Assembly (NCBI RefSeq): GCF_033568475.1
Contig: NC_133121.1
Coordinates: 83,162,589-83,226,588 of the forward strand
Source: Henckelia pumila
Lineage: Eukaryota > Streptophyta > Magnoliopsida > Lamiales > Gesneriaceae
DNA: 64,000 bases
Direction: 5' to 3'
Numbering within the stretch: position 1 is the stretch's first letter; every line of letters begins with the position of its first letter. A program made the translations under genes and the position numbers. Of the stretch, positions 36,572-48,335 are shown piece by piece. The notes beneath the pieces were generated by a model. That model ran no database searches, was not told the DNA's origin, and saw only the letters and a list, made by a program, of their open reading frames with translations.

Positions 36572-37322
36572 TCCTAGTTTCATGAACATGAATTGTTTTT
36601 GCAATATTTTGATTATGAACTAAATTTTTAGAGTCTAGAGGTCGGACGGAACCTGATGTAGACACGATTATGAATTTGTGATTTTATTGAACTTAATTCC
36701 CTTAGATTAATTGTTTTTTTATAGATTTGAGTGTCTTTTTAATTACTTGATCAATAATTAAATTGTAATATTTATTTGAAATCCGGCACTCGGGAGAGGG
36801 GATTTTGAATAGGACCAATAGAATTTATACTGTTAATTGTTTATATAGCTCGGAAGAGTATATAATTTTAACAGAGCCTTAAAAAGAACATTGTTTTACA
36901 CATATATCACTGCAATTAGATTCTTAATAGGGATACTGAAATTGAACTGTAGTTGACAAATATTATTTGTTGCTCGAGAGAGGGAAATGATACACTTAAG
37001 TGTTTTTTGCTATTCATTGAATGGAATTCATGAAAATAAATTAATTATGAGTGATTGTTGTTGAAATCAGGTGAAATCTAAACCTCTAGACCATTATTCC
37101 TCTAATTGATATTTCTTTGAAAATTGTGTGCGTGCTATTAAAATCTTTTGCTTATTTTTATTTTTTTGCAAATCTTCTGATTATTGATTTTCTAAATAAA
37201 ATTAGGACTATTATAATTACAAAAACTGAATATTTTCACTTTACTCCTCATGGGATCGACACTCTATTTATCACTATATTAAAACTTGACACCGTGTGCT
37301 TGCGAGCATAAAATTCGCAACA
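36572..37322 (+). repeat. 3' part of an Athila-type LTR
   Basis: 751 bp homologous to 38052-38804, the second half of the neighbouring LTR, ending GCAACA. Its left edge abuts the LINE fragment. It is followed by 12 bp (ending GATT) and then by the start of a complete LTR, without an intervening primer site. Confidence 0.8.
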
Positions 37323-37334
37323 TGTTTTTTGATT

Positions 37335-38804
37335 TGATAAGTGAAATATATGCATTTAATTTATATATGAGTTGAATTGGATTTTGTGATGTATCGAGTT
37401 GATTGAATGCGTATTAGTTGTTATTTTCGTGAGTTGCAAGGATTGGAGTAAAAGTAGATAGAAGAAACGGAAAAAGAAATTATGGAGCAGCAATTTCAGA
37501 AATTTACTGGGAATTTTTTATACATCCAAATCCAATCTTCACTGTTCATAATAAATTTTATGATGTTTTGAAGCTGCTGTCAAAATTTCAGCTCCATCCG
37601 ACGAATAGATTGTGAGATATAATTTTTTTGAAATTTGTCGCGCGATGCAGAATTTCAGACCCGAGAGCTGTGCGCGGGCGCGCCGTCTGAGCAATTTTGA
37701 AGAAAATGAGGTCAGAATCATATGTGCGGGCGCCCCTCTTCTCAAGCTCGCCCGCGCCATCGCGAAAGTCAGCTTTTTTAGTTTTTTGGGAAGTAAACTT
37801 GTGGATCTTCTTGGGCTTTTATTTATTAAATTTGGAGCACATATAAAAGGAACTTTCAAGAGAACACAAGAGGGAGAATCCACCGCACAACACAAGAGAA
37901 ATTAAGAGAGCTTAAACGTAAGATTTGGAGGAGAAAATCTGGGCAAAACTTGAAGAACATCAATCAACAAATACGAATATCGATCGATCGGGCACGAATG
38001 ACCGATTACGAATTTGTTTTCTTTCTTTTGAATTTATATTATTGATTTGATGTCTAGTTTCATGAACATAAATTGTTTTTGCAATATTTTGATTATGAAC
38101 TAAATTTTTAGAGTTTAGTGGTCGGACGGAACCTGGTGTAGACACGATTATGAATTTTTGATTTTATTGAATTTAATTCCCTAAGATTATTTTTTTTTTT
38201 TTAGATTTGAATGTCTTTTCAATTTCTTGATCAATAATTAAATTTTAATATTTATTTGAAATCCTACACTTGGGAGAGGGGATTTTGAATAGGACCAATA
38301 GAATTTGCATTGTTAATTGTTTATATAGCTCGGGAGAGTATATAATTTTAACAGCTAGAGCCTTAAAAAGAACATTTTTTTACACATATATCACTGCAAT
38401 TAGATTTTTAATAGGGATATTGGAATTGAACTATAGTTGATAAATATTATTTGTTGCTTGGGAGAGGGAAATAATACACTTAAGTGTTCTTGGCTATTAA
38501 TTGAATGAAATTCATGAAAATAAATTAATTAGGAGTGATTGTTGTTGAAATCAGGTGAAATTTAAACCTCTAGACCATTTTTTCTCTGATTGATTTTTTC
38601 TGAAAATTGTGTGCGTGCTATTAAAATCCTTTGCTTATTTTTATTTTTCTCAAATCTTCTGATTATTGATTTTCTAAATAAAATTAGGACTACTATAATT
38701 ACAAGCACTGAATATTTTTACTGTACTCATCGTGGGATCGACACTCTATTTATCACTATAATAAAACTTTACATCGTGCGCTTGCGAGCGTAAATTTTAC
38801 AACA
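37335..38804 (+). repeat. 5' LTR of Athila-type gypsy element 2
   Basis: 1470 bp, TGATAAGTG start and ACA end, with GC-rich words at about 37640-37766. Homologous to the LTR at 19849-21104. Confidence 0.85.
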
Positions 38805-38810
38805 AGTTTT

Positions 38811-38828
38811 TGGCGCCGTTTTTGGGGA
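38811..38828 (+). promoter_or_regulatory. Primer binding site of Athila-type element 2, mutated
   Basis: TGGCGCCGTTTTTGGGGA. Compared with the site of element 1 the GCC core has become TTT, so tRNA-Asp priming would be weakened. Confidence 0.75.
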
Positions 38829-39044
38829 CTAAAGTTTATTTGATTTACACTGAATTGTTACTAATTGATTTTAATTCTGATTTAGAGCAAATTTTATTTT
38901 GTTTATTTCCTATTTTGATCCCACTTCTTTCCGTGTATGCAGTTTATGCTCAAGAGCCAAAGCTTCAATTCATTACTCTTTGATCCAGAAATCGAAAATA
39001 CTGCAAAAGCTTTGAGAAAATCCAAGAGAGAAGAATTGCGAAGA

Positions 39045-41273
39045 ATGGCTGAAAATCATAATAACAAAAATTAAGGGGATGCAACTGTCCCAGTATCGAT
39101 CAGGCATCTCTTTCGGCCAGTTATCAATACAAATTATTCAGGAATTGCAAGACAGACCATAACTGCAAACAATTTCGAGTTAAAGCCCGCACTGATAAAT
39201 ATGGTATAACAAAATCAATTTTGAGGATTAGCAGCTGAAGATCCTAATCTACATCTGCGAACATTTCTGGAGATCGCTCATACCATAAAAATTCATGGTG
39301 TTTCTGAAGACATCATCCGGTTGAGATTGTTCCCTTTCTCTCTTAGGGACAATGCAAGAAGTTGGCTGCAATCTCTACCTCTGGAAAGCATCACAACATG
39401 GGAAGACATGTCTTCCAAGTTTCTGACAAAAAAATTCCCGCCAGCTAACTCAATTAAAAATTAAGATCACCACCTTTCGTCAACAGGACTCAGAGCAGCT
39501 ATTTGAGGCATGAGAGCGCTTCAAGGAATTGCTGCGGCGATGCCCAACTCACAATTTTAAAGATTGGGAGCAAATTGAGTTATTCTACAATGGGTTGAAT
39601 GGGCCAACAAGGATTTCAGTGGATGTTGCAGCTGGTGGATCTGTTTTCTCTAAGTACCCATAGGATGCATACGACATGCTCGAGCAGATGACTATGAATA
39701 GCTATCAATGTCCAAGTGAGAGATTACAAGTCAAAAAAAATGCTGGAATTCACGAGGTGGACGCATTCTCCTCATTGTCCGCCCAAATGGCCGCTATTTC
39801 TTCACAGCTCGCAACAATGAACAAGGGAAACCAAATGGTCGAGACTGCATTAGTTGCTACGGGAATGAATTCTATTGAATTTGGAGGAATCGTGGAGCAA
39901 GCTCAATATGCCAATAATAGAAATTTCAGAAATTTTAGAGGTAACCCTCTCCCTAACCATTATCATCCTGGACTGCGGAACCATGAGAATTTTTCCTACG
40001 CTAACAACAAGAATGTGTTAAATCCTCCACCGGGATTCAACACTCAAATAGGAGAAGGAAAGCCTCCCTTAGAAGACTTGGTGAGCCATTTCATCGCTGA
40101 ATCTTCTAAGAGGATGGACAGGAGTGAATCACGCATTGACAACATTGAAACACACTTGACCAATATGGGTGCCACTATGTAATCTATTGAAGTGCAAATT
40201 GGTCAACTTGAAAGTGCCATAAATAATCAACAGAGAGGAAATTTTCCTAGCAACACTGAAACAAATCCCAAGGATCACTGCAATGCTGTTATGCTTAGAA
40301 AAGTTAAAAACGTTGGTCAAGCCACCAAAGAGTTGAGACCGGAAGAGAATGATGTGATAGCGGAGACACCAAGTGAGCAGTCAAGAAGAGATCTCAAGAA
40401 ACAAATCCTAGACACTGAGTGAAATATCGGATATTCTTAAGGCTCACATGTCGTTTCCTCAGGGTTCCCGAAAAGGGGATTGGATGCTCAGTTTTCCAAG
40501 TTCTTGGAAGTTTTCAAGAAAATTCATATCAATATCCCTTTTGCTGAAGCTTTAGAGATCAAGTTATGCCAAGTTTATAAAAGAGATTTTAACTAAGAAG
40601 AAGAAATTGGCTGAGCTTGATAATGTGGCATTAACTGAGGAATGCAACGGTATTATTCAAATTAAGCTTTCACAAAATCTTAAGGATCCAGGTAGTTTTA
40701 TGAACCCATGTGCTATAGGAGGTCAGTTTGTGGGAACGCACTGTGTGATCTTGGGGCGAGTGTCTAATGCCTATATCTGTCTATAAGAAACTTGGTTTGA
40801 CTGAGATGAAACCAAGCAGAATAATGTTGCAGTTGGCAGATAGATTGGTCAAGTCTCCATGTGTCTTGGTGGAAGATGTACTAGTAAAGATGGACAAGTT
40901 GATACTTCCTGCAGATTTCTTTGTTCTTGACATTGAAGAAGATCATCATGTTCCTATCATTTTGGGACGACCTTTCTTAGCCACTGGAGAAGCAAAGATC
41001 AATGTGAAGAAAGGTGAATTGACTATGCAAATTGAAGATGAACAGGTCACCTTCAATGTTTTTGAAGAGGGAATCCACTCAAAGAAAGAGAAAGAGGGCC
41101 AAAAATTGAGACAAGATGGAATAGCTGAAAATTGTTACAAACTTGAGGTGATTGTAGAGCCCTACATAAATGAAGAGGATTGTAAAGAAATCAAGAAGAG
41201 AGATCAAAACATGAATGTTTGGAGGGTCAAAGAGAAGAAAAAATCCTTCAACAAAGTGGCAGTGACGGGCTAA
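39045..41273 (+). pseudogene. Athila-type gag and aspartic protease, many stops
   Basis: The gag core LRLFPFSLRDNARSWLQSL is near 39325. An open part runs from 39676 to 40182 (NNYQ-like MNSYQCPSERLQV, then the NENFSYANNKNVLNPPPGF type block). Early stops (39073 and two near 39210) and frameshifts occur. The protease begins CDLGASV near 40750, shifts frame, and continues MPISVYKKLGLTEM, QLADRLVKSPC, IILGRPFLATGEAKI to 41273. No RT follows: the frame ends KVAVTG and conserved 3' non-coding sequence starts immediately. Confidence 0.8.
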
Positions 41274-41606
41274 CACTGGCGTATAATCAGGCTGATGAAT
41301 ATAAACAAAGTGCTTCTTGGGAGGCAACCCAAGCATTATATCCTTTTATTAATTATTTTTTATGTAGACTTTATTTTAGTAATTTTTTTTTACTTTATAT
41401 TTGAATTTGCATGCCTGATCATTATTCCATTGAGATGTTCCTTATTTGTGAGTTCTAGTTGAGTGTTGAAGCCAAGTATTGAAATTCCACCACACCTCCT
41501 ATGATGATGAAGAGAGCAATGACTACTGATGGTCATCAACAGAGGTATGTGCAATCCTCTGTTCTTTTTGCTAATTTGTTCATTGAGGACAATGCACAGT
41601 TTTAAG

Positions 41607-41610
41607 TTTT

Positions 41611-41641
<31 letters not shown>

Positions 41642-41644
41642 GGG
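41607..41644. repeat. Homopolymer tract T14 then G24
   Basis: Fourteen T followed by 24 consecutive G. It sits where Athila elements usually have a shorter TTTGGGGG-type tract. Confidence 0.9.
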
Positions 41645-42095
41645 TTTCTGTTATTTTTAATTGCTAGTTGTTGTTTGCTTATACTCCTGCTGAAAAAAAA
41701 GTTATGATTTTGATTTTTGTTGTGTTCAAGTCGTGGACGATGTGATTGTTGTAGCCAATGATGAAAAAAATGAACTGAGCGGATGAATATAGTCGTGTTC
41801 TCAATTTTTCTGAGTTTTTCACAAATTGATGCACATAAAGCCAAGACATCTTCCATTCTTGATGCTTAGAGAACATTTGTGTAAACTTGGTGATTCTAAA
41901 TATATAAAGAAATTCTAAATACTCTGTGGTTTTCGCTCGAACCTGAGTTAGATTTTCACGAACACAAATATGATTTAGGAGTTTTTGAATCAATTGAGCC
42001 TTCATGTGAGCCTTTTTAGCCACTCTATAATCATGGGAAGTACAAACAAAATGAGTAGCTAAAAAGTACAAAGAAAAATTTGTAATGGCGAAGAA

Positions 42096-42671
42096 ACTAA
42101 GGTGAGGGGAGGCCTTGAAGAAAAAAAGATTGAAATTCTAATCTAAATACAAGGCTAAAGAAGGAGATTGTATGTAGTAGAAGGAATTCGGATGCAAAAT
42201 CTTCCAGATAATATTTTTCGCTACTCGTACTTCCCGCTCCAAAGCATAAAAAGACAATTTAATCCAATCCCTTCGCTATAATCCTGATTCTTTGATTATT
42301 CCTGATATATTCTTGGATATTTGTTTTTCATGCCAACTCTGTTTGACCCAATATTGACCTAAAAAGTCCTTTTAATATTTGTGACTAAGGTGAGGGGAGG
42401 CCTTGAAGAAAAAAAATATTGAAATTCTAATCTAAATACAAGGCTAAAGAAGGAGATTGTATGTAGTAGAAGGAATTCGGATGCAAAATCTGCCAGATAA
42501 TATTTTTCGCTACTCGTACTTCCCGCTCCAAAGCATTAAAAGACAATTTAATCCAATCCCTTCGCTATAATCCCGATTCTTTGATTATTCCTGATATATT
42601 CTTGGATATTTGTTTTTCATGCCAACTCTGTTTGACCCAATGTTGACCTAAAAAGTCCTTTTAATATGTGT
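42096..42671. repeat. Direct tandem duplication of 288 bp
   Basis: Copy 1 starts ACTAAGGTGAGGGG at 42096 and copy 2 starts identically at 42384. The copies differ at only a few bases (for example CTTCCAG versus CTGCCAG), so the duplication is recent compared with the surrounding decay. Confidence 0.9.
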
Positions 42672-42976
42672 GAGTAAATATTGAACTTAGTGGATTGTGA
42701 TTTGAAACGTGAGTTGCGAAATTTAGGAGTTTATAAAGTTCTCCAATAAGCATGGATCTATCTGGGTGTTAGATGGGTTAAATGAGATTGGAAAATCCAC
42801 ACACACACGAAAAACTCTTGAGCATGTTGTGGTGAACAAGAAATTATCACTGAGGCTTGACACAATCACAAGATTTCACGACTTTAGTTCGTTTATTGTT
42901 TTGATTTATTGTTCTTATTTTTTATTTTATTCTATATTGCTCGGGACTAAAAATAATTCTAAATTTGGGGGGATTT

Positions 42977-43270
42977 AATAAGTGCAATTTATTGCACTTC
43001 TATTGTATATATTTAACTTGGATTTGTTGCTTCTTGGGCGGTATTATGTGTTTTGTGTTGTTTTTGTCATATGTAGGAGGCAAGAAAATTATGATGTGAT
43101 TATGGAGCATAAAAAGACCAAATATGGTGGTGGAAAGAGCAACAAAGGAGAAGAGAAAATCTGGAGAAAATTGGGGCAGCACTACAAGTGCACCCACTCA
43201 GAAAAACAGTGCCCTTGCACCATCTGTGCGAGCTTTGCAAATAAAACGCAAAGTTACAGAACTAATGCAC
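42977..43270 (+). repeat. Truncated LTR start of an Athila-like element
   Basis: Begins TAATAAGTGCAATTTATTGC after GGGGGGATT, the usual purine-tract/LTR junction. It opens with a perfect hairpin (AAGTGCAAT, TT, ATTGCACTT). Beyond the first bases it does not resemble the 5' LTR at 37335. It fades near 43270. Confidence 0.55.
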
Positions 43271-43494
43271 AACTTTGACAAGTTATAGGACCAAAAAAGC
43301 AAACATCACAACTTAGAGGACTATCGTGACAGCTAGCACTCGTGGACCACAAAAAATATGCAGATAAAGATAGTGGATGTCTGCTCCCAAACAAGATATT
43401 ATCAAAGCAGACAAATTTTAAAATCATCCCAGTCAAATGTATATGCATGCATCAATAATTATAACATAAATGCTTCACGAGGAAAAGAGCATAC
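43271..43494. other. Unassigned intron-like sequence with a repeat-like block
   Basis: No coding frame. The block near 43260-43335 (AACTTTGACAAGTTATAGGACC and ACTTAGAGGACTATCGTGAC) looks like a decayed small repeat, but I cannot define its ends. Confidence 0.3.
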
Positions 43495-43544
43495 CTTTCC
43501 CTGGTAGTTGAAACAATTATGATGGAACAGGGCACTTATAAGTT

Positions 43545-44193
43545 CTGCCAAAGTGACAGATAAGGAAGGTGCAACAAAGTGGTCATTTCTGGTAATATCT
43601 TATAGAAGCCAACAGATAAAGTGGAAAACTAACGTTCCGAGATTTGCATTGAAAATAAACTATATTTAAATCATAGTTGTTGAAAATAAACTATATTTGA
43701 ATCATATGTACCAAGCTCAGCCTTTCACCCTGACAAGAGCGAAGGCTTAGCCCCTAGATGAAGAGCTCACCTTAACTGTGACACTCCATTTTTGGTGTGG
43801 TTTACAGGCACAAGGTGCGTTCATGAGTATATGTAAAATGTATAAATAATACATACAAGGTGAAATGCAAGAGAATATCTATTCATTTCCACTACCAAAT
43901 TAATCTATAATTATTTTATTCTTATTTAATAGTTTGTAAGGTGTATACTTGATAATACATGTGAAATTTTCTCAAGATATTTAAATCCTATTGAGCGCCT
44001 CACTTTGATAAAGCATGTCAATTGGTATGTGTTTTGGACCTAGGTTTCACAAACCATGTGCCGTAGTCTACCTTGCGCTTCTAACAAACATGGCTTAAAC
44101 GATTAAAAAAAAGTAAAAGGAAGGAAGATCGGAGAAAACAACTACAGGTGAATTGAAACTAATTGATTGATCAAATTGTCTTGTAGAATTCTA
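43545..44193. other. UTP25 intron sequence
   Basis: AT-rich, no coding frame, lying between the exons ending at 44627 and starting at 43544. Confidence 0.5.
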
Positions 44194-44543
44194 GGCTCCA
44201 TTTGGACAAGCATTTATAAAACGTTTTTATTATTAAAAAAATTTTTAAAAAAAATGTGTAAAATGTTTTAAAAGTTATTTCAAGAATAAACGTGTTTGGG
44301 CAACTACTGTATAAAAATATTTTAACATTTCAAAAGTAACGTGTTTTAATTTTCATTATTGTCTTTCATTCTAAAAACATCTAAAAACACCTCTTATTGG
44401 TTTTTTGAAAATTATATTTGGAGAACACTTTTTAAAAAATGTTTTTCAAAAATGTTTTACAAAAATCATATCCAAATAAATATTTAAGTGTTTTCACTTA
44501 TAAAACACTAAAAACGTTTTTAAAGTAAATGTCCAAACAGAAC
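44194..44543. mobile_element. Putative MITE of about 350 bp in a UTP25 intron
   Basis: The ends are inverted: TTTGGACAAGCATTTATAAA on the left and, read from the right, GTTTGGACATTTAC. Inner parts also pair (AAACGTTTTT blocks). I could not define a clear target duplication. Confidence 0.5.
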
Positions 44544-44972
44544 AATGTGTTAGAATTTTCCAGGTGTGTCCAAGTCGGTTAGCAATCTATTTTGAAACAA
44601 TAAAACTAAATTTATGAATTGAATACCTGGGTTTATGTGAGAAGACAAAATTATTGTCTGCCGATAGAAGTGTGCTTGCCCATCTAGATACCTGAGAAAA
44701 CAACAAATCATCAAGAAATATCTTAAGAAGGAATAAATAAATAGCAACGAGAGTCTCATCCACACCCCATAACCATTTTATTACCTATGTTATTTTGGTA
44801 AAAAAACTACATGCACTTAAGAAACCAACATTTCCTGGTGCATAACCAAGGTTTGCAACATTGCAATGAGACATGACAATCGGTGAAGAAACATCCATTA
44901 ACCGAAGTTTAATATCTCAAAAAACAAATAAAAGAATGCAGTCCAAGAGTTCCAAATTACCGAATAACAGAG

Positions 44973-45446
44973 TGTTGGTCCCAGGTACGGCATCACGAGA
45001 TAGAAACTATAGAAATTGAAGAATAAAATAGACACCAAGATTTACGTGGAAAACCCCCAAAAATATTAGGGTAAAAACCACGGGCAAGATCAAAAGATTC
45101 CACTATAATATTTGGAGAATTACAACCTCTCTCTGTGTTTCAAAAGAGACACTCACTCTCTTATACAGGAAAAAACCTATCTCACAAATATATATAAAAA
45201 TATTTAGGAGAAAGAAGAAACTCAAGCTCGGATGATTTTCCTGAGAATGGGATGATCTGAATGAAGGGAAGAGGCACGTATATATAGGAAGATTTCCTCC
45301 GGGTGAACCCACGTAACAAAATTCACATTGAATTTCCTACACTGCACGTGGTTCTCTTTTCAAAGTTTTCAGCCCACTTTCATTGAATAATTAATTCCCA
45401 TCAATGAAAACATGTCTTGACTTTTCAAAGGCCATACTTGCCAACA
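44973..45446 (-). repeat. 3' LTR of the Tork-type element
   Basis: 474 bp, very similar to the outer parts of the 5' LTR once the inserted DNA at 49849-51010 is removed. Confidence 0.9.
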
Positions 45447-45522
45447 TTTCTCCCACTTGGAGATTTGATTGAGAATCAAACACATCTCCACACTTCCTTT
45501 CAATCTTGCCTTTCCCTGCTGC

Positions 45523-47444
45523 TTACGTTTCTGCTAGGCCACTTGAGTATCTACACCACTCAAATTTCTCTGTGTTCACTGGCTTTGTCATAATATCAGC
45601 AATGTTATCCTTCGTATGGATTTTCTGCATATCCACACTTCCTTCCTCTACTACCTCTCGTACAAAGTGAAATTGAACTCCAATGTGTTTAGTCCTGGAA
45701 TGAAAGGCTGGATTCCTTGCAATGTGCAAGGCACTCTGACTGTCACAAAACAGAGGAATTTTCTCTTGTTTGTGTCCAAGCTCCTCCAATAGCCTTTTAA
45801 TCCATATTTCTTCCTTGCAAGCTTGAGTAGCTGCCATGTATTCTGCCTCCGTTGTAGATAATGCCACAACTGTTTGCAGTTTTGAAACCCAGCTGACTGC
45901 ACCTCCTGCAACTGTAAACACATAACCAGTAGTAGATTTTCTTTTATCTGGATCACCTGCATAATCTGAATCCACATAGCCCTTGAGTGTAAAATCTAAT
46001 CCTCCAAAACATAATGCAGCATCCGAGGTATCCTTAATGTATCTAAGGATTCTCTTAACCGTGCTCCAATGCTCTTGTCCATGATTCGCCATATACCGAC
46101 TGACTGCTCCCACTGCTTGTGCAATGTCTGGTCTTGTACAAATCATGGCGAACATTAAACTCCCCACTGCTGATGCATACGGTACTCGAGACATCTACAT
46201 CCTCTTTGCTTCACTGCTAGGACACATCTCAGAAGATAACTTGAAGTTAATAGGAAGAGGGGTTGAAACTGGCTTACTATCTTGCATGTTGAAGCGCTGC
46301 AAAACTTTCTTCAAATAATTTTTCTAGGAAAGCCAAATCTTCCTATTGCTTCTGTCTCGATGAACTTGCATCCCTAGAATCTTGTTTGCTGGTCCCAAGT
46401 CCTTCATATCAAATTCCCTAGCCAACTGTGGCTTCAATTCTTGGACCCGATCTTTGTTGGGGCCTGCTACCAACATGTCGTCCACGTACAACAACAAAAT
46501 GATATAATCATCATCACCAGACCTCTTGAAATACGCACAAGGGTCTGCACTGAGTCTGTTGTACCCAAGGCTCATGATATAGGAATCAAATCTCTTGTAC
46601 CAACACCTCGGCGCCTGTTTGAGACCGTACAGAGATTTGTTCAACCTGCAAACCAAGTTCTCTTTGCCTTTTTCTGCAAAAAACCTTCTGGCTGGAGCTT
46701 ATAAATTTATTCTTCAAGATCGCCATGAAGAAATGTTGTTTTCACATCTAGCTGTTCCAGATGTAGGTCAAACACCGCACACAATGCCAATACTACTCTG
46801 ACTGTTGAAAGTCGAACCACAGGAGAAAATATCTCATTGAAGTCAATACCTTCTTTCTGAGCGTACCCTTTGACAACCAATCTTGCACGATACCACTCCA
46901 CTTGGTTATTGCCATCACGCTTGATCTTATAGACCCATCTGTTACCGATAGCTTTCCTCCCTCGTGGTAGTGTAACAAGATCCCAAGTTTTGTTCCTGTC
47001 CAATGCTTTCAATTCTTCCTGCATTGCTGTCATCCATAAGGATACATCCGAGCTTTGAGTAGCCTCATGGAAACTCGATGGCTCACCATCCTCTGTTAAT
47101 AGACAATATGCAATGCTGCTTTCAGTGACATAATCTGAAAGCCAACCTGGTGGTCTTCTCTCTCGAGTTGACTGTCTCACTTTGGAAACCTCTGACTCAA
47201 CTGGTTCTTGTTCCTCGTGCTCCGGTACTGCTTCACAAGAAACTTGGTCTTCGTCTGTATTATTTTCCATCGGAATGATAGTAGTTTTTGAATTCAGTGT
47301 GCCTTTGTCTCCCTTCAATTTATCTTCCTCGAAGATAACATCTCTGCTGATGATAAGCTTGTGGCCAGTAGGATCCCACAAGTGAAACCCCTTAACTCCA
47401 TCAGCATAGCCCAAGAAGATACACTTTTTGGATTTGGAATCCAA
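45523..47444 (-). pseudogene. Copia reverse transcriptase and RNase H (Tork-type)
   Basis: The RT starts near WMTAMQEELKALDRNKTWDL, with EQLDVKTTFLHGDLEE, then a TAA and a one-base insertion near 46690. It resumes at LVCRLNKSLYGLKQAPRCWY and the catalytic YVDDMLVAG. Stops at 46322 and 46195 precede RNase H ([64 protein letters not shown]). The frame ends at 45523 close to the purine tract. Confidence 0.85.
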
Positions 47445-47465
47445 CTTCGATCTTTCTTGTTCATT

Positions 47466-48335
47466 TTACAACACGTACACCGGACTTCCAAATGTATGTA
47501 ACCGAGAATAATCAGCTGGCTTGCCAGTACACATCTCCATCGGAGTCTTCAAATCAATCGCCACTGAAGGAGAACGATTGATGATATAAGAAGCGGTTTT
47601 GACTGCTTCTGCCCAAAATGACTTGTCTAGACCCGCAGTACTCAACATGACCCTTGTTCTGTCCAACAAAGTTCTGTTCATCCGCTCCGCCACTCCATTC
47701 TGCTGAGGTTTGTACGCCGTCGTGAACTGTCTTTTGATGCCCTCATGCTGACAGAATTCATCAAATTCATCACTGGTATATTCTGCTCCATTGTTAGTCC
47801 TCAAACACTTGATTTTCTTGTCAGAATCAAGTTCAAACCGCACTTTGAAAACTTTGAAGACTTCAAAAACATCTGAATTTTTCTTGATTGGATACACCCA
47901 ACATCTCCTAGAGAAATCATCAATAAACGAGACAAAATATCTCGCTCCTCCTAGGGATACCACCGGTGTTTGCCAAACATCAGAATGAATCAGCTCCAAT
48001 ATGCCTTTGCTTTTGGCAGTAGATGTGCCAAACTTCAATCTGTGTTGTTTACTGGTAACACAATGCTCACAAAAGGGTAGAGTCACTTTTGTAAGCCCTG
48101 GCAACAGCTTCCGTTCAGAGAGAATCTTCATTCCTCGTTCTGACATATGTCCAAGCTTTCTATGCCACAACACTATTGATTCTTCTCCCGAACCAATTGA
48201 TGCAACAGCTAGTTCCGCCACTTTGTGTGTTTCCCCCAACAATACAACAGATTTGCAGCAACCTTTTCCGTCTTCATAACCACAAGCGCGCCTTTCACAA
48301 TCTTCATGATCCCTTTCTCGATATGGGTTTTGCAC
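47466..48335 (-). pseudogene. Copia integrase (Tork-type), one catalytic Asp changed
   Basis: HHCC zinc-binding region (LWHRKLGHMS, FCEHCVTSKQ), first catalytic Asp in IHSDVWQTP, and Glu in QQNGVAERMNRTL. At the second position the sequence is LRTNNGAEY where the family has D, so Asp is replaced by Asn and strand transfer would be lost. A TAA at 47464-47466 separates it from the block KCIFLGYADGVKGF in the same frame. Confidence 0.85.

Larger units (their letters stand above)
41274..42976 (+). other. 3' non-coding region of Athila-type element 2
   Basis: Contains GGGAGGCAACCC (41320), ATTGAGGACAATG (41582), both common in the 3' parts of Athila elements, then the T/G homopolymer tract, the 288-bp tandem duplication and a purine stretch TTTGGGGGGATT (42963-42974) just before the LTR start. 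Confidence 0.65.
37335..43270 (+). mobile_element. Athila-type gypsy element 2, pol deleted
   Basis: The order is 5' LTR, primer site, gag, aspartic protease, then directly the conserved non-coding 3' region (GGGAGGCAACCC motif, homopolymer tract, tandem duplication) and the start of a different-looking LTR at 42977. Reverse transcriptase, RNase H and integrase are absent. The 3' LTR is cut off near 43270. Confidence 0.8.
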
